Below are positions 43,716-51,326 of a stretch of 64,000 nt of DNA, one piece after another (positions within the stretch are counted from its first letter, which is position 1; every line of letters starts with the position of its first letter). Under the pieces are notes generated by a model. It was not told where the DNA came from, did no database searches, and was given only the letters and a program-made list of their open reading frames with translations. The stretch comes from Bacillota bacterium (GTDB lineage: Bacteria > Bacillota > Clostridia > Saccharofermentanales > Fastidiosipilaceae), in assembly GCA_023388435.1 (NCBI GenBank), contig JAEWGG010000037.1, positions 1 through 64,000 on the forward strand. Reading direction: 5' to 3'. A program made the position numbers and the translations under genes.

Positions 43716-45983
43716 TCACTCCTGGTCCTGGACAGTCCCAGAGGCTTTTGTGCTCCTGCTGCGTTTGCCTCCCTTACTGGACCTGTCAAGCTTTTTATCC
43801 TTGGCGACCTCCGTGGAAGCGATCTGGTCCCGCTCGCTCTCCTCAGCGCTTTCGGCCGCCTGGCCCGTCTTGGCGCTGCGCTTACGGCGGCTGGGACAGT
43901 CCACATTGGCACAGCTCAGATAGCGCTTGTTGCGGTACTTGCGCTCCACCATATACGAGCCGCAGATCGGGCAAGCCTCCCCATCCACGGGAAGGTCCCA
44001 GCTGATGAAGTCGCAATTGGGATCCTCCCCCTCGTGGCTGCAGACGTAGAAAAGCTTGCCGCGGCGGCTTTTACGCTGCAGGATCTCGGCTCCGCAGCGG
44101 GGGCAGTGACGGCCCGTGCGATTTTCCAGCGGCTTGGTGTAGGTACATTTGGGAAAGTTATTGCAGGCGATGAACTTGCCGTAGCGTCCGTCTTTAATCA
44201 CCAGCTCCCCTCCGCATTCAGGGCAGGCCTCCCCAGTGGACACTACGGGCATACTGACTTTTTGGATGCGCTCCTGGGCCTCCTCCACGAGTTTGTGGAA
44301 GGGTCCATAAAACTTGTGCAGGAGCTCAACCCAGTTGGTCTGGCCCTCCTCCACCTGGTCCAGGGCGGCCTCCATCTCCGCAGTGAAATCCACGTTGATG
44401 ATGCTCTGGAAATTCTCACGCAGCAATTCCGTCACAACGCGCCCCAGTTCCGTAGGGCGCAGCTGCCGCCCCTCCCGTTCGATATAGTTTCGGGCCAGGA
44501 TGGTCGAGATGGTCGGCGCATAAGTTGAGGGGCGACCTATGCCCTGCTCCTCCATGGCCTTAATCAGCGAGGCCTCAGAATAGCGCGGCGGCGGCTGGGT
44601 AAACTTCTGCTCGGAGAGGAGCTTGACCAGCTCCAGCTCCTCAGACTTTTCCAACTCAGGCAGTTTCTGATTCTCTTCGGCCTCCGGCTCCTCTTTGCTC
44701 TTCACATCCTGGTAGGCCTTGAGGAAGCCCGGGAATAAGAGGCGTTCTCCACTGGCTCGGAAGAGCTCCTCCCCGGCCAGACAGTCCACGGAGACGCTGG
44801 CCAGACGGGCATCTGCCATCTGTGAGGCCAAAAACCGTTCCCAAATCAGCTTGTAGAGCCGGTACTGGTCCGCCTGCAGGGACCCGTGCAGGGACTCGGG
44901 ATCGTATTCGAAGTGGGCCGGACGAATCGCCTCGTGGGCGTCCTGGGCCGCATTTTTGTTCTTGTAGATTCGGCTCCGTTCAGGGAGGAAGTCCTTACCA
45001 TAGCGCTGGACGATGAGCCCTCGGGCCGCCTCAGCAGCCTCGGCTGAGATGCGGAAGGAGTCCGTACGGATGTAGGTCACCAGGGCCAGACGCCCCAGCC
45101 CCGGAAGTTCCACACCCTCGTAGAGCTGCTGGGCGATCATCATCGTCTTGCGGGAACTGAAGCCCAGGCGGCGGGCCGCCTCCTGCTGCAGGGTGCTGGT
45201 CGTAAAGGGGGCATAGGGACGGCGCTTTTTCTCACCGTGTCTGACCTCCGCCACCCTCAGGCCGTACTTCTTCACGGCCGCTTCTACGGCCTGGGCCTCA
45301 GCCTTACTCGCAAGGCGGCGCTTCTCGGCACGGCCTGACGACTTGTATCGGCCGTGGTAGCGCAGTCGGAAAACCTGTCCGCCCCCCTTGCGCACGTCGG
45401 CATCAACTGTCCAGTATTCTTCGGGGACGAAACTCTCAATCTCCTCTTCGCGCTCGACGACAATACGCGTCGCCACAGACTGAACGCGGCCCGCACTGAG
45501 GCCAACTTTTATCTTTTTCCAGAGCAGGGGACTCAGCTCATAGCCAACGAGGCGGTCCAGAATGCGCCGGGCCTGCTGGGAATTGACGAGGTCCATATTG
45601 ATACGCTTGGGCTCCTCCAGCGAGGCCTGTACCGCCTTGGACGTAATCTCATTAAAGCTGATTCGAGTCGCCTGGTCTTCGGGAATTTTCAAGACCTTGG
45701 CAATGTGCCAGGCGATGGCCTCCCCCTCACGGTCCGGGTCCGTCGCGATATAGACGCAGTCCACATTCTTGGCCTGGTCCTTGAGCTCGCGAATCACCTT
45801 ATCCTTGCCGCGCATGTTAATGTAAACCGGCTTGAAGTCCCGGTTCACGTCCACACCTAACGAAGATGAGGGCAGGTCGCGTATGTGCCCCACCGAGGCG
45901 CGTATCTCATAGTCAGGTCCGAGATAGCGCCCAATCGTCTTGGCCTTGGCCGGCGACTCCACGATTACCAGATTTTTCCCCAT
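43716..45983 (-). CDS. topA: DNA topoisomerase I
   Basis: A 755-residue type IA topoisomerase that relaxes negative supercoils. The TOPRIM domain has VIVESPAKAKTI and the acidic triad region ATDPDREGEAIAW; the catalytic tyrosine is Y304 in LVTYIRTDSF. C-terminal zinc-ribbon modules are CPECGG...CNNFPKC, CPRCGAEI... and CPICGSYM...CANVDC, followed by a Lys/Ser-rich tail. It is preceded by a consensus promoter at the end of dprA and followed closely by trmFO. Confidence 0.97.
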   Translation of the reverse strand: MGKNLVIVESPAKAKTIGRYLGPDYEIRASVGHIRDLPSSSLGVDVNRDFKPVYINMRGKDKVIRELKDQAKNVDCVYIATDPDREGEAIAWHIAKVLKIPEDQATRISFNEITSKAVQASLEEPKRINMDLVNSQQARRILDRLVGYELSPLLWKKIKVGLSAGRVQSVATRIVVEREEEIESFVPEEYWTVDADVRKGGGQVFRLRYHGRYKSSGRAEKRRLASKAEAQAVEAAVKKYGLRVAEVRHGEKKRRPYAPFTTSTLQQEAARRLGFSSRKTMMIAQQLYEGVELPGLGRLALVTYIRTDSFRISAEAAEAARGLIVQRYGKDFLPERSRIYKNKNAAQDAHEAIRPAHFEYDPESLHGSLQADQYRLYKLIWERFLASQMADARLASVSVDCLAGEELFRASGERLLFPGFLKAYQDVKSKEEPEAEENQKLPELEKSEELELVKLLSEQKFTQPPPRYSEASLIKAMEEQGIGRPSTYAPTISTILARNYIEREGRQLRPTELGRVVTELLRENFQSIINVDFTAEMEAALDQVEEGQTNWVELLHKFYGPFHKLVEEAQERIQKVSMPVVSTGEACPECGGELVIKDGRYGKFIACNNFPKCTYTKPLENRTGRHCPRCGAEILQRKSRRGKLFYVCSHEGEDPNCDFISWDLPVDGEACPICGSYMVERKYRNKRYLSCANVDCPSRRKRSAKTGQAAESAEESERDQIASTEVAKDKKLDRSSKGGKRSRSTKASGTVQDQE

Positions 45984-46098
45984 ATACTCCCATCCTTCCG
46001 TCCCCAGCCCCCAGGGGAGGCCGCCGCAGGTCCTGGACCGCCAGGCTCCCGCCGCGCCTATTAATTCATCTTATAGCTCACAGCTGAAAACGGCTACT

Positions 46099-46127
46099 TT
46101 TATACGGCATTATTCAAGCGCTGTCAA
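46099..46127 (-). promoter_or_regulatory. topA promoter
   Basis: On the minus strand TTGACA (46122-46127), a 17-base spacer and TATAAA (46099-46104) are near consensus. It starts 3 bases after the dprA stop, giving a leader of about 110 bases before topA. That leader includes a TGAGCTATAAG-type AT-rich stretch and a GC-rich part without clear structure. Confidence 0.85.
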
Positions 46128-46129
46128 AG

Positions 46130-47287
46130 TCAGGTCAGCTGGTAGAGTCCCTGGTAGAGTTCTATCGCCCCCGCCAGGAGCAGGTCGGCCAAGTGCTGGT
46201 AGAGTCTGTCCTGGTCCCAGCCCAGGGCATCTTGCAGCCTCTCCGGAGACGAGGCTCCCTGGCGGCGGAGGAGGTCCAGGATGGGCTGCCCCTCCTGGGG
46301 CTTACGGACCTGAGTCAGACGTCTGCCGACAGAGAGGCCGGAGCTGCGCAGGGCTTCTGGGAGTTCCTCCATACGAATCAGTGCCTGGGCGCCGGAGGCA
46401 ATAAGATTATTGCATCCGGCACTGCTGGCTTCGTAGATACTCCCGGGGACTACCCATATTTCTCGATTCTGGTCGAGGGCGTGCTGAACGCTGGACATGG
46501 TCCCACTGCGCAGGGCCGCTGAGAGGACCAGGAGGGCTGAAGAGAGGCCAGTCATGATGCGGTTGCGGGAGGGAAAGAACTGGCGTCTGGCCCGCACGCC
46601 TGGGGGCTGCTCAGAAAAGAGGGCTCCCTGCTGGGCCAGCTTCCTGGCAAGTCCCTGGTGAACTTGGGGATAAATCTGGTCCAGGCCACCTGCCAGGACG
46701 GCCCAGACCTCCATTCCGGCCTCATGACAGCGGCCCTGAACCTCCACATCCGTACCATAGGCCAGCCCGGAAACGGGCAGGATGTCTGTCGTCGCAAGGC
46801 AGCGGGCACAGTCACGGGCCAGTTGCAGGCCATAGCTGCCTATGCGTCTGCTCCCCACCACACAGAGCCGCGTCCGCTCCTGGGCCTGGGCCAGGGCCGT
46901 GACGCGGAGTCCAGGGCTCAGTCCTAAATAAGCCCGATAAAACAGGGGGGCCGGGGGGGCCCTGAGCTCGAGCAGACCCGGCGGATAGTCCGGATGGCCA
47001 GGCCAGAGGGCCCGCTCTCCCTCCTCGAAGCTGACAGCGGCCAGGTCCTGCCAGTCACGCTCCACCCAGAGCTGCTTCCAGGCCTGTCTGCAGGAGCTCC
47101 GCTTTTCCTCACGCAGCCTTGGCTCCAGCAACTGAAACAGACCTGACGGATCCGCCAAGTCAGCTCCCAGCTGTCGGCAGTCCTCCAGGAAAACAGCCAG
47201 GTTCTGGGCATATATGAGGTGGGCGTTACGCAGCCGTGCCAGGAGGCAGGCCAAGCGGAAAAGTCCGTAGTCCCGTTCACTGTCCAC
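46130..47287 (-). CDS. dprA: DNA-processing protein DprA
   Basis: A 385-residue protein that loads RecA on incoming single-stranded DNA in natural transformation. The Rossmann-like core shows VVGSRRIGSYGLQLAR, VSGLAYGTDVEVQGRCHEAG, VLAGGLDQIYP and FFPSRNRIMTGLSSALLV, then a winged C-terminal domain. It overlaps comM by 11 bases and shares an operon with it. The presence of both suggests a competence capacity, though no uptake genes are in this window. Confidence 0.93.
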   Translation of the reverse strand: MDSERDYGLFRLACLLARLRNAHLIYAQNLAVFLEDCRQLGADLADPSGLFQLLEPRLREEKRSSCRQAWKQLWVERDWQDLAAVSFEEGERALWPGHPDYPPGLLELRAPPAPLFYRAYLGLSPGLRVTALAQAQERTRLCVVGSRRIGSYGLQLARDCARCLATTDILPVSGLAYGTDVEVQGRCHEAGMEVWAVLAGGLDQIYPQVHQGLARKLAQQGALFSEQPPGVRARRQFFPSRNRIMTGLSSALLVLSAALRSGTMSSVQHALDQNREIWVVPGSIYEASSAGCNNLIASGAQALIRMEELPEALRSSGLSVGRRLTQVRKPQEGQPILDLLRRQGASSPERLQDALGWDQDRLYQHLADLLLAGAIELYQGLYQLT

Positions 47288-49016
47288 AGCCCGTCACCCG
47301 CCCTTCTCGCCCTGGGACGAATTGCAGGGCGCAGGCCATCTGTGTCAGCCCCACCACCCGCTTGCAGTCCAGGTCAGCCAGACTCCGTGCCACCCCGAGT
47401 AGCAGGCGGTAGGAGCGCAGAGACAGGCCCCGCTGCTGGGCCTCAGACTCTGCCAGTTGCAGGGCCTCGGGACTCAGGCTGAAACTGCGCTGCTCCCCCG
47501 TCCGAGCCAGGTCCGCCGTGGTCTGTCCGGCACGGCGGGCCTCAGCTGGAAACCAGGTCTCCGCCTGCCAGAGTCGGATTCTTTCCAAGTCCGACCTCAA
47601 GGATTCCAGGTCCACGCAGCGCGTAGCAGCCGCCCCCAACTGGCCGAAGTCCTCCGTCTGTGGGCTGCGCAGAATGAGACGCAGGTCCAGCCGATCCAAA
47701 AAAGAACTCGGGATGCGGCGGGTCCAGATGCTGGGACTACCGAGGGGGCAGCTGCAGGCGGGTTGCTGCTCATAGTAGCGACCACAGGAGCAGGGGTTGG
47801 CCAGGGCCACCAGCTGAAAGCGGCTTGGCCAGGTCCCAGACCCTGCTGAGGCTGTCACACGTCCCTCATCCATGGCTTCCTGAAGCAGAAAGAGAAGACG
47901 CCGACTGAACTGGGGAACTTCCTCACAGCGCAGCAGGCCACCGTGGGCCAGGCTGAGCAGCCCCAGCCCGCCCCTGCGGCCCAGGAGCTGCGCGGGGCTG
48001 CTGTTCGGATAGATGCAGGGGCCCTGGCCAGTCCGCGCCGCGGCCAGGCTGCGACCAGCGAGGCAATGCAGTTCCCAACGCTCCAGCAGGCGCTCAGCTC
48101 CAGCTGGGGGCACAAGCCTTTCCAAAAGCTCAGCCAGGCTGCTCTTCCCACAGCCCGGGCTGCCAACCATCAGCAGGTGGTGGCCGCCCAGGGCCGCCGC
48201 ACGAACGGCCAGGAAACCCAGACTCTGACGGGGCAGTTCCAGCAAGCCCCGCTCCGCCTCCCGCCTCAGGGAGCCGAGTCCTCTTCCCCGCCCCGCAGTC
48301 CCAGCAAAATCCGCTTCCTGGCTGCTGGCAGCCAGGGCCCCGTCCAGTCTAAGCAGGCGCTCGGCCAGGTCCTCTCGCATATAGAAGTCCTCGGTGGCAA
48401 AATGTCCCAGAGTGCCCAGGTCCCTCAGCCCCCGAATTTCTTTTAAATGGTTTAAAGAACGCAGCTCCCGCGGGTAGTGGACCTGTTCTGCCGCCCCTAA
48501 GCCCAGCAGCATGGGCAGCCTCCAGCGCCGGTTGCGCAGGAGAAGGGCCAGGATTTCCGGGCCTGTCACCAGGCTCCCATCCAAGTGGACGCGACCCGCC
48601 ACCAACAGGCCACTGGGCAGGACCAGAGCGCCCGAAAGGTGGAGGAGCCCCAGGGCCAGAGGCAGGTCCAGGAGGTCCAAGTCGCCCGGCCCTGGAGCCC
48701 TTTGCAAGGAGATGCTGATACGTCGCCTGGCCAGGCGGAAACCCGCGCTCTTCAACGCCGCCACCACCCTCAGGATGAGGCCCTTGGAACGCCCTGACGG
48801 CAGGCCCGACAGCTCGATGATTGGCAGACCCGGGCGCAGACTGAATTCCAGACGATTAAAGGGCAGGTCAGGCTGGGCCTCCGTACAAACGGTGAGCTGT
48901 ATGTAGCTGCGCTGGACTCCCGTCCCCATAGGTTCCTCACTGGGACGGTCCAACGTCCCCTCCTGTTCCAGGGCCTCTAAGGCCCTCCGCAAGGCCACTT
49001 GCTTCTCCGCTTCCAT
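47277..49016 (-). CDS. comM: ComM/YifB family AAA+ ATPase
   Basis: A 579-residue Mg-chelatase-like helicase of the ComM family, which promotes branch migration of transforming DNA. The N-terminal domain has LRPGLPIIELSGLPSGRSKG; Walker A is VGSPGCGKSS; the metal/finger segment is NPCSCGRYYEQQPACSCP. Walker B, usually LFLDE, reads LLRCEE, so the first acidic residue is Glu rather than Asp. The ATG at 49016 (MEAEKQVALRRAL) is preferred; a GGAGG lies upstream and the longer frame crosses the ychF promoter. The N-terminal part is divergent from typical ComM. Confidence 0.88.
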   Translation of the reverse strand: MEAEKQVALRRALEALEQEGTLDRPSEEPMGTGVQRSYIQLTVCTEAQPDLPFNRLEFSLRPGLPIIELSGLPSGRSKGLILRVVAALKSAGFRLARRRISISLQRAPGPGDLDLLDLPLALGLLHLSGALVLPSGLLVAGRVHLDGSLVTGPEILALLLRNRRWRLPMLLGLGAAEQVHYPRELRSLNHLKEIRGLRDLGTLGHFATEDFYMREDLAERLLRLDGALAASSQEADFAGTAGRGRGLGSLRREAERGLLELPRQSLGFLAVRAAALGGHHLLMVGSPGCGKSSLAELLERLVPPAGAERLLERWELHCLAGRSLAAARTGQGPCIYPNSSPAQLLGRRGGLGLLSLAHGGLLRCEEVPQFSRRLLFLLQEAMDEGRVTASAGSGTWPSRFQLVALANPCSCGRYYEQQPACSCPLGSPSIWTRRIPSSFLDRLDLRLILRSPQTEDFGQLGAAATRCVDLESLRSDLERIRLWQAETWFPAEARRAGQTTADLARTGEQRSFSLSPEALQLAESEAQQRGLSLRSYRLLLGVARSLADLDCKRVVGLTQMACALQFVPGREGRVTGCGQ

Positions 49017-49110
49017 TGTCGCTACCTCCGTCTCGCCAGCAAATCCGGGCCAAATGTCTCCAAAAACCCTTCCCCCTCCATTAGACCAGGACGCCGGCCC
49101 AAGCAGAAGC

Positions 49111-49147
49111 GACAAAATCTGACAAAAAAAGACAAAAGCGCTAAAAT
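49111..49147 (+). promoter_or_regulatory. GACAAAA triple repeat and ychF promoter
   Basis: GACAAAA occurs at 49111, 49121 and 49131, exactly 10 bases apart. The ychF promoter overlaps it: CTGACA (49119-49124), 17 bases, TAAAAT (49142-49147). The 175-base gap separates divergent comM and ychF, so a protein binding one face of the helix here could affect both. Confidence 0.65.
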
Positions 49148-49191
49148 AATGATTCTTATTCCCTTTATATAAACGTGCTACTGGAGGAACT

Positions 49192-50283
49192 ATGCAGGTC
49201 GGAATCGTCGGTTTGCCAAACGTCGGCAAAAGCACCTTATTCAACGCCATCACTAAAGCCGGAGCGGAAGCCGCCAACTACCCTTATTGCACCATCGAGC
49301 CCAATGTCGGCGTCGTCTCTGTCCCCGACGCCCGGCTGGATCGCCTGGCCGAACTGTACACACCTGAGAAATATAGCCCTGCGCTCATTGAATTCGTGGA
49401 CATCGCCGGCCTGATCGCCGGAGCCAGCCGTGGTGAGGGCCTGGGCAACCAGTTTCTCGCCAATATCCGTGAGGTCGACGCCATCTTGCACGTCGTGCGC
49501 TGCTTTGAGGACGAGAACGTCATCCACGTCTCCGGCAGTACAGACGCCCAGCGCGATATCGATGTCATCAACCTGGAACTGATCCTCGCCGATATGGAAT
49601 ACCTGGATAAGCGCCTGGATAAACTGCGCCGCCAGCGCAAGGGCGACGCCTCGGTGCAGGAGCTGATTGAGCTCTGCGAGCGCTACCGAGAGGTCCTGGA
49701 GGCCGGCCAGAGCGCCCGCACTCTGGAGCTCAGCGCCGATGAGAAGCCCCTGCTCAAGGAGCTGAGCCTCCTCTCCAACAAGCCAGTCATCTATGTCGCC
49801 AATGTCGCGGAAGACGAGATCCAAGACGCCGGGTCCAATCCCCACGTCCGCGCCGTACAGGACTTTGCCCGACAGGAAAAGAGTCAGGCCGTCTGTATCT
49901 CGGCAAAAATTGAAGAGGAGCTGGCCGCTCTCGAGGCTGAGGAGAAGGCCCTCTTCCTCGAAGATCTGGGCCTTGAGGAATCCGGCCTGGACCGCATTGT
50001 CAAGGCTGCCTACAGCCTCCTGGGGCTGATCTCCTATCTCACAGCCGGCCCCAAGGAAGTCCGCGCCTGGACCATCAAGAAGGGCAGCACAGCCCCCCAG
50101 GCGGCGGGTAAAATTCACAGCGACTTTGAACGGGGCTTCATCCGCGCTGAGGTCTGCAGCTTCGAGGACCTGTCCCGCCTCGGCTCCATTGCCGCCGTCA
50201 AGGAGCAGGGACTCTACCGATCGGAGGGCAAGGACTACATCGTCCAGGACGGGGATGTCATACTCTTCCGTTTTAACGTCTGA
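49192..50283 (+). CDS. ychF: Redox-regulated ATPase YchF (Obg family)
   Basis: A 363-residue OLA1/YchF protein. The P-loop is GLPNVGKSTLFNA (7-19), switch II region VDIAGLIAGASRGEGLGNQFL, and the NKxD position reads NVAED, the feature that makes this family prefer ATP over GTP. A TGS domain ends the protein (AWTIKKGSTAPQAAG, DYIVQDGDVILFRFNV). It binds ribosomes and is linked to stress responses. It is a single gene with its own promoter and terminator. Confidence 0.97.
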   Translation: MQVGIVGLPNVGKSTLFNAITKAGAEAANYPYCTIEPNVGVVSVPDARLDRLAELYTPEKYSPALIEFVDIAGLIAGASRGEGLGNQFLANIREVDAILHVVRCFEDENVIHVSGSTDAQRDIDVINLELILADMEYLDKRLDKLRRQRKGDASVQELIELCERYREVLEAGQSARTLELSADEKPLLKELSLLSNKPVIYVANVAEDEIQDAGSNPHVRAVQDFARQEKSQAVCISAKIEEELAALEAEEKALFLEDLGLEESGLDRIVKAAYSLLGLISYLTAGPKEVRAWTIKKGSTAPQAAGKIHSDFERGFIRAEVCSFEDLSRLGSIAAVKEQGLYRSEGKDYIVQDGDVILFRFNV

Positions 50284-50315
50284 GCGACGCAGATACGAGC
50301 AGAACACCAAGCAAT

Positions 50316-50363
50316 AACTGCCGCCTCTCGTGCCTCTGGAGCAGGATGGGCGGCAGTTGTTTT
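50316..50363 (+). terminator. Terminator of ychF
   Basis: AACTGCCGCC (50316-50325) and GGCGGCAGTT (50349-50358) form a perfect 10-bp stem followed by GTTTTC. It also separates ychF from the convergent TraX-like gene. Confidence 0.85.
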
Positions 50364-50395
50364 CGTACTACTCAGACAAAATTCAGCACGTGGAA

Positions 50396-51268
50396 TCAGC
50401 GCAGAACTGAACCCATGCTCAGAGCGGCCAGGAGAATCAGGAGCACTTTGTGGAGCGGATAGAAGGCGTAGCAGGCCAGGCGCTCCCAGTTCCCAGGCCG
50501 CCGCTTCCCGGAGAGCTGGGCCAGGGGAAAGAGCCAGACCGCGAAGGCTCCGAAGATCTGAATCAGAGCGCTCGGCCCCGCCCCCAAATTGCGAAGGCGT
50601 AGATAGTCCAGGAAAAAGAGCAGGAAACTTAGTAAAAACATCAGGGCGTAGGGCCTTAGTTCCGGCCAGCCCAGACTTTTTCCCACGAGCTCCTTGTCCC
50701 TCTCCTCATCGGCCAGGTAATAACAGAGAGCCAGTCCCAGCAGCATGTAGCCATAGTCCGGACGCAGCCAGCCGATCAGGGCCAGGCTGAGCAGGAGGGC
50801 CAGCAGGGCAAAGAGGACAGCAAAGCGCCGGGGCAGAGTCAGACCGTAGAGACTGAGGCGCAGCTGGTAGTCACGTGGCAGGTCTGGTCCCGGCCCAAAG
50901 GCCGCCACCCGCCGCATACCTCCCAGGACATCTGGCCAGGCGTGGCGCAGGAATTCCACGGCAATCAGGAAGAGTAGCGTTGCCGCCAGATTGAAGAGCA
51001 CGTTGGGCGGCTCCTGGCCCATCAGGCCCTGCCACTGTAGGAGGCGCAGACCAAGCTCCGTCACACAGGCCCAGACAAAGAGCCTGAGCAGATAACGAAA
51101 AATACTGCGCGAGCGGCCCAGTCCCAGCACGAGATAATAGACAAAAATCGGCATGGCTAACCGTCCGACCAGGCGCAGGCCCATGTAGAGCGGGGGCGGC
51201 AGCAGGGGGTAAAAATAGACGCCAATATGGTCCAGGAACATGGCCAGCATGGCGAGGTATTTCAGCAT
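50396..51268 (-). CDS. TraX family membrane protein
   Basis: A 290-residue protein with about eight hydrophobic segments. LKYLAMLAMFLDHIGVYFYP at the start and GRLAMPIFVYYLVLG, then YAFYPLHKVLLILL near the end, are TraX-family landmarks. TraX of F plasmid acetylates pilin; chromosomal homologues in Firmicutes are membrane acyltransferase-like proteins of unknown substrate. It lies downstream of rel on the same strand (58-base gap) and no conjugation gene is nearby, so a conjugative role is not implied. Confidence 0.82.
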   Translation of the reverse strand: MLKYLAMLAMFLDHIGVYFYPLLPPPLYMGLRLVGRLAMPIFVYYLVLGLGRSRSIFRYLLRLFVWACVTELGLRLLQWQGLMGQEPPNVLFNLAATLLFLIAVEFLRHAWPDVLGGMRRVAAFGPGPDLPRDYQLRLSLYGLTLPRRFAVLFALLALLLSLALIGWLRPDYGYMLLGLALCYYLADEERDKELVGKSLGWPELRPYALMFLLSFLLFFLDYLRLRNLGAGPSALIQIFGAFAVWLFPLAQLSGKRRPGNWERLACYAFYPLHKVLLILLAALSMGSVLR

Positions 51269-51326
51269 CTTCCCTCCTCCTATCTAGTCTCTCCGCACTA
51301 AAAATACAAAGCACATGGGCAAAATC

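Noticed and set aside
50396..51268. Conjugative element suggested by a TraX-family gene
   Set aside because: No relaxase, coupling protein or other transfer gene is nearby; TraX-like membrane proteins are common in Firmicute chromosomes.
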